64,000 bases of DNA from the NCBI GenBank assembly GCA_008508345.1, contig QNGE01001253.1, positions 25,704 to 89,703 on the forward strand, written 5' to 3'. Source of the stretch: Paragonimus westermani (Eukaryota > Platyhelminthes > Trematoda > Plagiorchiida > Troglotrematidae). A model generated the notes under the pieces. The model saw only the letters and a list, made by a program, of their open reading frames with translations. It searched no databases and was not told the DNA's origin. The position numbers were made by a program, and so were the translations under genes. Shown one piece after another: positions 10,670 through 21,650 of the stretch; position 1 is the stretch's first letter, and every line of letters starts with the position of its first letter.

Positions 10670-10867
10670 TCAGCACGATCGACCGCAACTTTCTTTGTGC
10701 GGGTGTTCTGGTAACTGGTTCTCCTGCCTGGGAGAATCTTGGTTCGAGTCACATTTTGAGGTTGATTCTTCTTGTTGTTGGAAACGGTCTTTGTACCTTA
10801 TGATGGTTCGGCCATCTGGTAGGACAATCTCAGTAGTCCGGCCCTCTTCCCATCTGGTTTCTTCTTG
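10670..10867 (-). pseudogene. Possible Gypsy integrase C-terminal tail
   Basis: The - strand is open for 65 codons without a start codon and contains TRWEEGRTTEIVLPDGRTII followed by RYKDRF, then a polar Gln/Glu/Pro-rich tail (QLPEHPHKE). That shape, a V.LPDGR..R..D.. block followed by a low-complexity tail, is typical of the end of Gypsy integrases. It lies just left of a CR1 element that appears to interrupt the Gypsy integrase at 12897, so it could be the displaced 3' part of that gene. The call rests on texture and position. Confidence 0.35.
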
Positions 10868-11229
10868 TCTCCATCATTCTTCTTGAGGTATTTGTACGTG
10901 GAGTGGATCACTCACATTTAAATCGCAATCATGTGGTCTCCGATGGGACAATATTTACACTTTTTCATGTGTCTTCAATTCAAGCGTGCACATATACTCC
11001 GGCTAAGCAACATTTCGGCTGCACTTCCCCTGAAAGAATTTTCTTTTCAGGTATATGCGTCGCCAGCGAAAAACTAAACCCTCAGCGCTTCCTCTGCGGC
11101 TTCCAGATGGGAAAACCACCTCCAACCCGCGAGTGGTTGCCGAGATGTTCAGGTAAAACTACTCATCAGTGTGCATATGCCAAACTGGCATCCAATTCTC
11201 CTGCAAAGACACTTTCACTACCCCCTCCT

Positions 11230-11910
11230 AACAGCTGACTTCTGTGTCCGACGTTCACGGACCAGACGCGATCCATCTCCGGATCCTCAAAGAAGTGGCC
11301 CTCGGTTTGGCGGTACCTCCCTTTAATATGTTTAAACAGGCACTCTTCCGGAGGCATGGAAAGAGGCCACTGTCTCACCTATATTTAAAACAGGCGACCA
11401 TCACCGCCCTGCTAGTTATCGGCCGATCAGCCTTACCAGCATCCCATGCAAGATAATGGAGAGACTGTCAAAGCGCACCGTCTTTTAGCCTTTCTTCTCA
11501 AATAACATTCCTTCTCCGACACAGCATGGCTTTCTTCCAGATTGGTCATGCGTAACCAATATGTTAATCTTCATGGATACCCTAACAGAGGCCGAAGACA
11601 GTGGTCATATCTCGGATGCTATCTTCTTCGACTTTGCAACAGCCTTCCGCCGTGTCCCACACGGTCCTCTGGTGCATAAACTAGAAGCTTATGGGATCCA
11701 AGGTGAAGTTCTCCGCTGGATAACTTCCTTTCTTGGTAACAGGACTTTCGGAGTAAAATATCGGTTCGGGTCTTCCTTCTCTGCTCCCAGTCTCCGTGAG
11801 AGTTCCTCAAGGATCATTATTGGTGCACCGTTGTTTCTGATATACATCAACGATCTCCCCAAGTTGATCTGAAGCAACGCCCTCCTTTATTCCGACGACC
11901 TAAAAATCTG
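11230..11910 (+). pseudogene. CR1-like reverse transcriptase core
   Basis: In order, across shifting frames: HGPDAIHLRILKEVA (first RT block), LQHGFLP-type text near 11520, then an open 103-codon frame at 11561-11872 with MLIFMDTLTEAEDSGHISD, AIFFDFATAFRRVPHGPLVH (motif A), LRWITSFLGNRTF and LIYINDLP. Motif B (normally SSGVPQGSVLGPLLF) is altered to ESSSRIIIGAPLF. Motif C is LLYSDDLKI at about 11882-11908, with Ser in the second position of the YADD box, and a stop follows at once. The domain order is correct but the gene is clearly dead. Confidence 0.85.
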
Positions 11911-12122
11911 AATTGCATACGACCCCAAGGTATTGCAGATTGACCTTGACAGTATTAGGTGCTGGTCAGATGATTGGAGTTCCCCTTTAAACGACAGCAA
12001 GTGTGCGCAGGTGTCACTCGGAGGAGACTTCGGTAACCTATTCTTGATACAGGATGCAAAAAGTGTAGTAGATATCACGAAAATATACCTCAAAAGCCCT
12101 AGGGATCTGGCTGTCGTCTGGT

Positions 12123-12683
12123 TTGTCCTTCTCCGATCATCATCAGCTGGCCACCAAAGGGGTTTTTATAACTCTTGAGATGATCAAACGAACCTTCCCC
12201 CGGATAGACAAGCACGCCTTTCACACGCTATACGGAGTCTACATGAGACCACTGCTCGAGTATGCCAATCAAGTCGTCTACACCGGTTTGAAGAAAGACA
12301 TACTCGCCATTAAACCTGTCCAGCGAGTAGCTACCAAAATGGTCACTGGCTTACGGCATCTCTCCTACAAGTCTCGCCTCGAAATTCTTGATCTTTATCC
12401 ACTCGAGTATCGAAGACTCCGCAGCGACTTAATTCTTACACACTTTCTCTTTAGCACAGGACTCGTGCAACAATTCTTCACCCTAGTAAGTGATAAAAGT
12501 CGAAGAGGTCACGACAAGAAGCTCTATTATCTTCCCTCCCGGACCTTCCCAAGACAAGAGTTCTTCTCTTATGGAATTATCAACTATCGGAATGACCTAC
12601 CACTAGAGATTGTTAGCTGCTCTTTTAAGGACCATCTCAACGTGTCATTGGACTCCCACCTATTTAAGAAACCGTTAGATTAG
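12123..12683 (+). pseudogene. CR1-like polymerase C-terminal region
   Basis: An open 186-codon frame containing SFSDHHQLATKGVFITLEMI, RTFPRIDKHAFHTLYGVYMR, PLLEYANQVVYTGLKKDI, HLSYKSRLEILDLYPLEYRR and NYRNDLPLEIV. This is the region after the RT palm in CR1/Jockey-type LINEs. It is the longest uninterrupted coding piece of this copy. It ends at a natural stop (TAG at 12681), and the shared 3' tail follows. A decayed second copy of the same region is at about 20100-20400. The upstream part is in other frames, so no full protein can be made. Confidence 0.85.
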
Positions 12684-12896
12684 TAATTTATTCTGTTCTT
12701 CCAGTTTATTATTTTACTCTGTTCTTGGTACTCTCTGTAACCCTCAAGAGAGTGCTACACCCTGTTTTCAATGACTGCCTTTCAGGTCAACAGAAAACCG
12801 CCGGATATCAAAATGAACAAACTGACTGGATCCGGGTAGACTAGGGCCCCCAGCCTTGAACCCGTGTACGAATCGCTGAAATCGCTGAAAGTTTTA

Positions 12897-13627
12897 GTTG
12901 GGGGTCGTCCAATATGCGAAAAGTAAGTTTTCCAGCCCTGTCTTCGTCAATACTGGAAACCGTTTTTCGTTCCACTTTCAACTACTTGCATTACGTGTTC
13001 CGCTGGCCCGTTAGACGCCGGATGATACGCAGCAGTCCTCACGTGTCGGATCCCAATTTTTGTTATAAATTTTCGAAACCTCTTGATGGTGAAGACGGTG
13101 TTATTATCAAATACGGCTGCTTGGGGCATACCATATCTGTTGAAACAATTTCATAATCACAAAACGGTGGATTCTGATATGGCATTTGCTACTAGCTAAA
13201 CTTTGACGTACTTTGAATAAGCATCGGTAGGCAATGAACATATCTGCTCTTTGGGCTAAAATAGTCGAAGTCAACCCACTTCCAAGTTTTATCGGACCAC
13301 CTCCAATGGCTAAATGGAGGACGGAGGGTACTATTTCAAGTAGTTGGGCAGGTTTCATGGTTACGATTTTGTTGTTTTACATTCTTTTTGAGGTTCGGCC
13401 GCCACAAAAAATTTTTAGCCAAGGCTATCGTACGACCAACACCTGGGTGACCGTCCCGCGACTCTGCGATTATTTCTTCCGAACTGCAGCGGACTGATGA
13501 CCCTTGAACCCCAGAGTAAGCAACCCTTTTCGAGGCTGAGTTCCACACGGCGAGTGAAATGAAGCGCTAGGTGATCGTCGCTACTAATTCGCCAGTCCTG
13601 AAGAACAAATCGACCAACTCCGGGCAA
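12897..13627 (-). pseudogene. Gypsy integrase (zinc domain and core)
   Basis: Reading down the - strand: RDGHPGVGRTIALAKNFLWR near 13480-13400 is the end of the H2C2 zinc domain; KLGSGLTSTILAQRAD near 13290-13240 corresponds to the first core block; AVFDNNTVFTIKRFRKFI at about 13120-13060 holds the second catalytic Asp block (DNGTQF in active elements); HVRTAAYHPASNGPAEHVMQ at about 13040-12990 is the block that carries the catalytic Glu. A last piece reads LENLLFAYWTTPN and ends at about 12897. Stops and frame changes separate the blocks. Confidence 0.85.
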
Positions 13628-14266
13628 GAGGAGATCCCGTTCAGTTCCTTGGATGTTTTTTCGCCGGCTACGGGGTGCTTGTCTAAATGCCGCACTGAAT
13701 GTATTATCTCAATGGACTTCCACAGGGTGTCACTCAGGGTATTAACTTGAGAGCGTCCATAGCGTGATTTGTAATTTTGTAATTATAAACGGACAGAATA
13801 AGGCACCAACGTCAAGCTTGCGGCTGTTTAATTGGTTCCTTTCGTTTCTGCGAATAGAGGTACCGGAGGCTTATGGTCCGTGTATATGTCGAAGGTTCTT
13901 CCCCAAATATACTAGTGAAAACTTGTCGCAAAAAAGATTACGGCCAGCGTATCCTTGTTTAACTGTGCGTATATTTTTCAAGCTACGGCCATACTGCCAA
14001 AAGTGAACGCAACTGGCTTCTCGGTTGAATCGTTCATTTTGCGACTTAATACAGTCCTGACACCATATGGGGAGGCGTCACAACGAAGAGTTATGGGTTT
14101 ATTTGGGTCCTAATGAACCAGTAAGTCAAATCTGATACATCCTTCCTTCCAGTGTCAAATGCAAATTGTTTTTCGGACGCCTAATGCTACCGAACATCTT
14201 TCAACAGTAAATTTTACAAGGGTTCCAGGATTTCTAACATTGTTGGAATGAAACGACAATAATGAG

Positions 14267-14851
14267 TTAGCGTGCTAATGACGTGTTGTAAAATACTCGT
14301 GCTTCGGGGAGCTGGGGCCTCCAGATTCGGTCCGGGTCTTCCTGTATCGAGTGTAGTCTACACCTATCCAACCAAAAACCGAGATGCCGAGCATTATCGG
14401 CTAGTAATGCACATATTCCTCCTTTTAACTTCAGACCATTTCCCTGAAATCGCTGTAACACCGACTCGAGTGCTCTCAGGTTTTCCTTATCAGAGTGTAT
14501 AGAAATAAGAATGTCATCCAAGTGAGCACTCACTTGGAATGTCTTTCATTGAGTTGTCAATAACGCGTTGGAAAATTGCCGAACGGCAAGCGATTACGCT
14601 GAAGTAATCCTAGGTGTATACTGATGATTGTAAATTTTTCCGACACTTGACCAACTTCTATTTGTGAATACACAGGACTGAAGTCCAGTTTGAAAAACTT
14701 TTCCCCGCACCACAGTATAGCATACGGACCCTTTAATTCTACAGTGCGGTAATGCCCCATAGTGACGGCCTGATTCACTGTCAGTTGGTAATCTGCACAT
14801 AGCAGAGTGAAAACATCTGGTTTCCATACTGACACAATAGGGGTACTCCAA
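14267..14851 (-). pseudogene. Gypsy reverse transcriptase palm
   Basis: The - strand frame 14835-14557 contains LLCADYQLTVNQAV (usual CGDYK.TVN), VELKGPYAILWCGEKFFKLD, then LLQRNRLPFG (usual LFRYNRLPFG). After a frame change, 14533-14267 gives SAHLDDILISI (catalytic box, HLDD at 14513-14524 instead of YLDD) followed by NGLKLKGGICALLADNARHL and GFWLD. Motif order is correct for Ty3/Gypsy RT. The motif A Asp is retained in FKLDFSP. Confidence 0.88.
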
Positions 14852-15120
14852 GTTAAATGTTGGGTAGGACTGATTACTCCCTACCTCAGAAGACGCCCAA
14901 CTTCGACCCTGACTTTTAGGCGGGCGGAGAATGCTAATATGCGAGCTTTATAAAATCTAGTCGACGTACGCTGCTCCACTACACTAGGGGCCGGGAAATC
15001 CTACAGTCTCCACGGCTGGCTTACGTCGAGTACAGATGAGAACTTCTGCAGTGGTACCGGAAAGTTGTCGTGACCATTCACTCGTCTGACGGACAGCGGT
15101 AGATCCAGCATGAGTTTAGG

Positions 15121-16010
15121 TCAATTTCGGTTCAGCTGACTTGGACTCTTGTTGGTTGCCATGTACGCAAGTAAATTAAGCGATTCCTCCTCGTGTTTTA
15201 CTTCGCCATTGCATGTACTCGTATAGCTGATCGCCCCTGCTGTACATGATAGTGATGCAATATCGGCCAAAACCAACAGAATCGATGTTGGCAGCATGTG
15301 CTTCCTAATAGTTGTCACGAAAAATCCTGTTTCGATCTCTAGACGTACGTTGCGGACTTCCACATTTAAATATGCCGTATAGAGGGCATTTCCGGAGAAA
15401 AATCGACCAAGTTATGTGAAATCGGGAAGGAAATTGGGTCCTCATGACTTTTGGCTGTTCGTAGGGTCCGGGTTTTAGTGCGGAAATCGGAAGACTGCGC
15501 TCGCTTCGAATGGTATACGCGTGCAACGTATCCAGTTTCCCCACGATTCTGGCAGGCCAGCTGTTTGTGACGGTGGTGTGATACAGCTTCATATTAATCA
15601 AGGCAACTATAGCACGTAAGTTTACTAAAAGGATTCTGAATGGATTTCAGTGGAGATATAAGCCATGCAATCAACTGCGCAGTGTCCGGGTCCAAAAACG
15701 GTTAGTATGATGTGAGTCGCTATGCTACATTCTCCGGTTTCCTTGCAATAGAGCACGCTTGACCACGATGTAGTTTCTACTACTCTCCGGACAACAGGCG
15801 CTTTCCGGCCTTAGTGTCTTGGAACCCCGCTGGCAAACCCTGAATTACCATAGCTACTTCGAATTTTGTGGATGCAAATTCATCACAACCAATCAAGAAT
15901 AGCCAGAGGGATTTGAGCGACAAAATCACTACCGTCATCTGCGAACACTGAAAAAGTTGACGGAGATTCATCCGAGCTTCAAACATGTGCTGACGTGATG
16001 AGTGAATCAT
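15121..16010 (-). pseudogene. Gypsy gag and protease remains (weak)
   Basis: On the - strand, 16010-15780 is open for 76 codons and lies in the gag position. 15601-15305 and 15363-15121 are open in two overlapping frames, and the latter (LEIETGFFVTTIRKHM) sits where the retropepsin DTGA site would be. No intact D[ST]G or zinc knuckle was found, so the assignment rests on position between gag and RT. Confidence 0.4.
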
Positions 16011-16303
16011 TCTAACGGTGGCGAATGTGGTGATATTCGCTAAACCTAATTCTTATTTTTGTTGCTTTGTGACGTTGTTGAATATAGGAGAAAAGGTGCA
16101 CTCGAAAGAAGAATACCGCATTTCTTAAATTTGGGATGTTATAACTAATGCGTCGAAACCAGCTCCGGGGTTAAGTCGGGTCAGTGACTTCAATTCCGTA
16201 TCTCTGGAGCTATAACGGATTTCTTAATACGCCTTCGGTGACGTAGTACAAATTTCTGCAACAGGTTGCTCACACTCATGCATTTCTTAGTGCTGACCTT
16301 GAT

Positions 16304-16927
16304 GTCTAGTGGTTCTAAGAGTTACGCTTAGTTTGTTCGCAACGTCTGTCGATAAGCTGGGTCTAGAGTAGTCCATCTGTAATGCAGCAAACGTCCATAG
16401 ATTCTAAGCCCGTTGAGCAACCGATTCGGATCCAAAAGTGGGGCGGTCTTGAAGGCGCGTTTCTTATTGGTAAGGTGTTAGGGCACGAGAAAGTTATCAC
16501 AAATTAAATGGGATGAACAGCCAAGAACCTTGACATTAGATCCATCAAACCCACAAACTCCGAGATTAACGATTCATATGCATTCAACCAAATGCAACAG
16601 TGCCTTAATGGCGGAGCAATAAAGCGCGGGTGAAGTCGAGGCACATATAAGCGAAGACCAAGCAGGGAAAATTATAGGGGAAAGACTACGCAAAAGCGAG
16701 GCTCCACAAGTAGACAACATCAAGATTTAACGATAAAACAAGATTAACAATCAGGAGGAAACGATCTGTCGCGCGCCCAATTCAGCTGGCTATTTCAGTC
16801 TTCGTAAGAAAGGCCAGCAACTTCCACAATGAAGATTTCGATTGTAAGAAGGAGAAGGATCGACCAGAAGGGAACAAATATGGACTGGGAGCGTGATCAC
16901 TAACTTTCTATGAAATACACAACAGTC
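16304..16927 (-). mobile_element. Second, diverged BEL/Pao LTR
   Basis: Aligns along most of its length with 3592-4193 in the same orientation. Shared landmarks include CGATAAGCTGG, GATTCTAAGCCCGTTGAGCAA and the ACATATAAGC motif. Substitutions and small gaps are spread evenly, so this is an older copy of the same family. Its upper end (about 16927) adjoins decayed sequence that resembles the BEL integrase tail. Confidence 0.7.
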
Positions 16928-17180
16928 GTCACACACTCAATGCAGGCAGCTACTCAAATAGTTGAATACAAAAGAAACTACTGAGGCTGAGCAAGCAAGT
17001 AACTTTCTGACTTCTACTGCTTGTTTCTTTGCCTGACTTTGTGAGAAAACATCAGTTCCATCAGGCTTAGCACATCTGATCCTTTTCGGCCGCTAGCTCC
17101 TGATGAAGTCAGAACAAGCAGGACTATGGTCATTTGACGAGGTCACCTTTATGAGTCACGTTGGCAAGGTACAGTGCTGC
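16928..17180 (-). pseudogene. Decayed BEL integrase tail
   Basis: On the - strand the nucleotide text around 17160-17130 (cgtgactcataaaggtgacctc) parallels the VKVGDLVLL coding stretch of the first BEL element, followed by a shared AAGGATCAG motif. No open frame survives. It is inferred from position next to the LTR and from patchy nucleotide similarity. Confidence 0.35.
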
Positions 17181-17261
17181 TTGTGAATAATGTTTTGAGG
17201 GACGGCTGATGAAATTATCGTCAGCGGACGTGTGTGCGTAGTTGCGGTCGTCAGGGAAATA

Positions 17262-17629
17262 TCACATTTGCGACCATTCCGTGGCTGCATTTGGGCCAGT
17301 TTGTAACGACCCAGAATCGTGAGTACTCAGTCTGTCCTTAGAAAGAACAGAGGGGCTTGAAACTTTCTCAGTTGAATCGTTAACATAGATTAAAATAGTA
17401 ATGGGCCAGGTACTGGTAGTCTTGGCACACCCACTGAGAAGGGTGAGAGAGATGAGAGATAGCAACCCGATTCGATCCGGAAGGTCCTGTCACCAAGAAA
17501 TGAGGCGATCCAGAGACGAACACCCTGAAAAATCGCGAATAGGGACATCTGAAATAAGTCTGTAACTTCCATCATTACTAGAAGTCCGGGATTTACAATG
17601 CTCGACGCATCCGCGTTCGTGGCTATCAA
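17262..17629 (-). pseudogene. CR1-like reverse transcriptase fragment
   Basis: Two overlapping - strand frames give VRLWIASFLGDRTFRIESGC, then FSVGVPRLPVPGPLLF, then ILIYVNDSTEKVSSPSV. These are RT motif B (GVPQGSVLGPLLF) and the LIYVNDL block of CR1/Jockey LINEs, the same family as 10990-12893. The catalytic YADD box is lost after the frame break. It is an isolated fragment, with no endonuclease and no 3' tail beside it. Confidence 0.75.
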
Positions 17630-20090
17630 ATCTACCTCTATTAGTCGGAGCTTATCACTACGTATTCGAAGTGACCAAGCGGATGGATCTCACCACACCT
17701 GACACGAAGTTGAGTTCTCCCGGTTGCCAAACATCTGAAGCTACCCCAAGGTGAATCGTGTGATCGGGCCTGCCTGCTTCACTGTTGTTAGCGGATGACG
17801 GTTCCCTTCCCTATCTCCCACAGGTGACTGGTGATCCCAAGGTGACCTGTAGTGAAGATTAAATCAGGGCACCTTTGAATATTTGAACAAAACCGTTAGA
17901 ACGCAAAAACTGGAGGATGCAAGCAAGCAATCTCTCGGTTCTGCCTAAGTAAATCTCTTTGTGGTGAAGCATAACTTGGTAGGTGCAGTGTGGGGCGACA
18001 ATGACAGGCTGGTATCCCTTGAGTGAGAGCACAGGCATTTTCTGAGTTCGAGGCAATGCACAAATTTCGGATGCGTTACTCCTTCGGTTAGTCGAATTCA
18101 CCAGTCTTCGCGTTACTTTATGTATACTATAAACACCAGAAAGGGCAACCCGACACAGACCTTTTGCTTTCACACAGTGATCACCAGTTTATGTGGAGAT
18201 TTTCGTCCACGATATTTTCATGAACTTTTTTGGATAACCACTCGATTCTAGAACAGACGCGTTCACGAATACAATCAATTGTCTCGTGTAACTTAACCAC
18301 TGCTTGCGCCATCGACATGATTTGTACATCCAGTACCCAAGATTTTAGCAATTTGTTGAGGCGGTTGAATTCAGACGACCGAAGCCTGCTTCGTGCGCTC
18401 AGAAGCAAGTGTTCGTAAGCTTCACCCTGCCCTGGAATTAGTGACCTATCCTAACGCACCGACTGACTACCCATTCCACCCAACTTTAAGTGTTTCACAT
18501 GAGAAAATTCGTTTTCTGTCATTGAAAATTTAGTGCTGTGAAATCGAGGCGACGTTCTTGCATCCTCCAATTTTTGTGTTTTGACGGTTTTAATAAAATT
18601 TCTGAGTGGAACGAACTGGATTAGGTCTTCTATTGCCTATACTACTCCCGCTTGAGTTCACTGTTTATCAGTGCTCTTTTATTCCGAAGAGTTCCTTGAT
18701 CGTCTCAAGGACTTTCCTGGGATTGATGGATTGTTTACTTTTCCGCATGACTGTGGTATGCTCGGCGCCTCTAAAGCTGAGCAGCGACCATGCGCAGGGT
18801 TAGTCTTAGGGATCGCGACAGCCTACTAGAGATGATGGAGTGTGTTTGCAAATTTCTCTACTTTGCCCCAGCTGTAACGTTGTGTCCACCCAAGCGGCAC
18901 TTGGTGATGAACGATTGGCTGGTTGGGAAGAAATGTGACTGAGGGAAGAGAAGCTCAAGCTTATTAGGGAATATTCAGGGTTTCACAAGCGGTTGGAGGA
19001 AGGAAGTGTTTGGTAGTACCATGGAGCTATCTTGAAGGAGTGATATAAATGTTTTGACGCCCAGCTCGCCTTACAGACTTACGCATATGGGTTCCAAGGG
19101 AGTTCTATAGAAGGGTATGTGCGCATTTTAGTCAGTCGTGTAGATCTTCAAAAGTCCAGCTAAATTCATCTGAAGAGTTGTGCCTGAGATACCATGGCTT
19201 CATGCAAACTTTTGAGCTTAACGTAGTCAAACAGGTAAACCACCAAAGGACAGAAGTTATCCTACCTGATTTGATATTGTAAGGATCGGGTTAAGGCAGC
19301 TATCGAACATTGCGCGTTGCTGCCCAGCGCAGTGAGGTTTACTCAGACAGTCGGAATATTGAGACAACAATCTGGAAGTTCTCATGAAATTATTCAGGCT
19401 GTCACCATAGACGTGTTTAACAGCCCAAGGCCTGCCGTATGCGATGATTGGTGCCTGAAACGTCTAACCACTCAAGTGAGGGGATGTCAGCTGGCGTTGT
19501 TTCAACTGATCCGTCCAGCTGAGTTAACTTACCAACCGGCTTTACGCGCACCGTGAACGAACATTTTCTACCCGTGCAAGGGGAGGTGGCAGGGGTCACC
19601 AGTATGTTGTCCAAGATTTCGTTATATTCTTAATAATTCCATAATGTTTTATCACTTGAAGGTGTATTTCTCAACAAGTCACTTCCGGAAGAAAAGCATG
19701 GTGCACCTTGAACAACTCAAATACGAGCTTATCACGAGTTTACTCATGTGCTCTCCATCAGTGTGGTCCGTAAATTGATGCATAGGGCATACATAGACGT
19801 TGTTCATAAGTAAGTGTCCAACCAGGAAAATTCTGGTGGAAGCATTTTCACAACACAAAACCGATTACGGAATCAAAAATAATGCAGGAAATTTTTCCAA
19901 AAGACATGCAAATATGACAGATTTTTAGACAGTCTATCTTTGTCACCATGACACATCTACAAAACTCGGCAGAATGTGCGCGTTTGCCTTGAAATACATA
20001 TTTTTATATTTCGAGAGAACCTTCAAAAATCTCTTTGCGCCCAACTGGCCTTTGTCAAATCATTTCGACCTTGAAACATCATACCGACGG
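17630..20090. other. Unassigned sequence
   Basis: Frames of 60-105 codons occur (for example 18173-17859 and 18408-18181 on the - strand, the latter rich in Leu, Arg and Lys and possibly helical). None shows a recognised domain. No repeats shared with the rest of the window were noticed here. Confidence 0.4.
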
Positions 20091-20094
20091 ACTG

Positions 20095-20400
20095 CACAAT
20101 TGTCAAGACCGCTGCTAGAATACGCTAATCAAGTCGAGTTCATCGACTTGAAGAAAGACACCCGCCATTAAACGTGTCCGGTGAGTAACCAACAAAAATG
20201 TCACTGACCGGAGAGACTTCGCCTACGAGTCTCGTAATGAAGTTCTCGATCTTTGTCCACCTGCATCTTGAAGATTCCACGGCAACTTAATCTACATATT
20301 TTTTCTTTGGCACAGAACTCATGCAGCAGTTTCTCACTTCAGTAGTTGATAACAGTCGGAGGGGCCATAACGAGAAGCTTTAAGAGCCTAGACCTGATGT
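20095..20400 (+). pseudogene. CR1-like polymerase C-terminal fragment
   Basis: Nucleotide parallel of 12240-12530. One short frame reads RPLLEYANQVEFIDLKKDT, the same block as in copy 1, and further text up to AGTCGGAGGGGCCATAACGAGAAGCTT matches the SRRGHDKKL segment. Indels and stops break the frame throughout. It is probably the 3' end of an old insertion. Confidence 0.75.
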
Positions 20401-20979
20401 AATGGGCCTTTTCCTTGCCAAACGTTCTAATACTTTTTGGCCGCTAGACCTGGGTTCCTGCTATGCGGCTCCCCCCAGTCTACTTGTGCGGAGACAAGAC
20501 AGACACGGTTGCGGAAAACACGCTGTATTGTCAAAAACCAGTTCGACCAGTTCTACCAAATTAATGAAATGCCTGTAAATATATATCATGAAATGGTGAC
20601 GAGTCACTATCTACTTGTCTAAGCCGCTTCGCTTCCAAGTGGCCCAGTAAGGCCAAATCCATAGGCGTCAGTTTCTTGGGGTGGCGTGACACCCCTACTC
20701 ACTTGCACGTATCCTGCTCGTCGGTCCGACATGCCCCCCAGTGCTTTGTTGTTGTCTGATTTCTTCAGCCGTCACCACGGCCCTGGATGGTTTGAAGTGA
20801 TCACTGGTTTCCTCAGCCGTCATCGATGTCCTGACTAGATTGTGTTGGTGAGTTTGCCTCTTAACAAGACCTCGGACCCTTCTCAGGGAGCAGTCCGTTT
20901 CCTGCAGGATTATCACCCACTGCATTAGTGGCTGTAAGGTGCCACTCTACGACCCGTTTCAAAATGTTATGATAATCCC
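20401..20979. other. Unassigned sequence between CR1 pieces
   Basis: No domain or shared repeat was recognised. By position it may be decayed CR1 or an insertion into it. Confidence 0.35.
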
Positions 20980-21330
20980 AATTACTACACATTGGTAGGT
21001 TGTTACTTTACCCTGCTCTTGCTAAACACTGTAACGCCCAAGAGCGTTGTCACACACTCCCTTGAATGACTGGTCAATGGGAAACTGCTGACTAACAAAA
21101 CGGACAAACCGACTGGATCCAGGCAGCACCGGCCTCCAGTCTCGGATCTGTGTACGAGCCGCCGAATTAGTGAGGTATTAACGCGCAGACATAAACACTG
21201 TTCTCAATGTCTGTCTTTCAGATCAAGGGACACCCGATGGGCATTGAAGAGAACCAGCTGACTGGATCCAAGTGACCTGGATTTTCAGTCCCGGATCCGA
21301 GTATTAGGCAGTGAAATATTCATAAGTTGA
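20980..21330 (+). repeat. Two CR1-type 3' tails in tandem
   Basis: The segments at about 20980-21170 and 21190-21330 each carry the CR1 tail signature found after copies 1 and 2: a cctttcaggtcaa-like stretch, then GACTGGATCC, then tctcggatc..gtacgagccgc. Two tails in a row suggest one CR1 inserted into or beside another, or a tandem duplication of the tail. Confidence 0.65.
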
Positions 21331-21334
21331 ACGT

Positions 21335-21520
21335 CACCGACAAATGACCGCAACTGTTGCGTTTCCATGGACTTTCCAGTCGGTTCCTTCCGAAAAGAAA
21401 TATTAAACTCGAGTTCCTCTCCCATTAGAACTCGTCAGCAGTGCATATCCTTCCCACGGCCGGGACTAGATCTTCAGTTACGCTTCCATGGGGCAACCGT
21501 GATGACCAGTGCGCCACTAA
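21335..21520 (-). repeat. tRNA-derived SINE, - strand
   Basis: In reverse complement the 5' part reads gcgcactggtcatcacggttgcc...cggccgtgggaaggatatgcactgctg. This matches the A-box region and post-B-box of the tRNA-like heads at 31130 and 45845. The tail continues with attagaactcgtcagcag and the cgactggaaagtccatggaaacgcaac segment. Promoter boxes are degenerate. Confidence 0.65.
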
Positions 21521-21534
21521 CTTGATGTTAGGCG

Positions 21535-21650
21535 GGGATATGCACTACTTACGAGTTCTAGTGAAAGAAAAACTCCAGTCTAATACTCCTTTTAGAAAGG
21601 GGCTGACGGGAAAGTCTATGAAAATGTGATACCTGCCATAAACTGTGAGT
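21535..21650 (+). repeat. Partial SINE, + strand
   Basis: Text from ggggatatgcactacttacgagttctagtgaaagaaaaactcc through agtctatgaaaatgtgatacctgcc matches the downstream half of the SINE at 45845-46040. With the - strand copy just upstream it forms a head-to-head inverted pair. Confidence 0.6.

Larger units (their letters stand above)
10990..12893 (+). mobile_element. CR1-like LINE, copy 1 (5'-truncated)
   Basis: A non-LTR element with reverse transcriptase, C-terminal region and 3' untranslated tail. From about 11055 the linker reads ALPLRLPDGKTTSNPRVVAE. RT blocks run from 11244 to about 11910, and the C-terminal frame 12123-12683 is open. The 3' tail (about 12690-12893) shares the segments CCTTTCAGGTCAACAGA and CTGACTGGATCC with three other places in the window, and ends in a short tandem (atcgctgaaatcgctgaaa), as CR1 elements do. 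Several frame changes break the polymerase. The endonuclease half was not recognised. Confidence 0.85.
12897..16010 (-). mobile_element. Gypsy retrotransposon, decayed
   Basis: On the - strand the order is possible gag (16010-15780), possible protease (15363-15121), reverse transcriptase (14851-14267), a decayed RNase H interval (14260-13630) and integrase (13627-12897). This is the Ty3/Gypsy order, with integrase last. All domains are frame-broken. The integrase reading stops at 12897, exactly where the CR1 tail ends, so the element looks split by that insertion. Neither LTR was identified. The unit at 16304-16927 is a BEL LTR, not its own. Confidence 0.8.

Noticed and set aside
16304..16927. 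The 5' LTR of the 12.9-16.0 kb Gypsy element
   Set aside because: It aligns with the LTR that follows the BEL integrase at 4.2 kb and has BEL-like tail text on its other side, so it belongs to the BEL family.
18181..18408. A small helical protein on the - strand
   Set aside because: A 75-codon frame rich in Leu, Arg and Lys, but without conserved motif, splice context or neighbours to support it. Probably chance.
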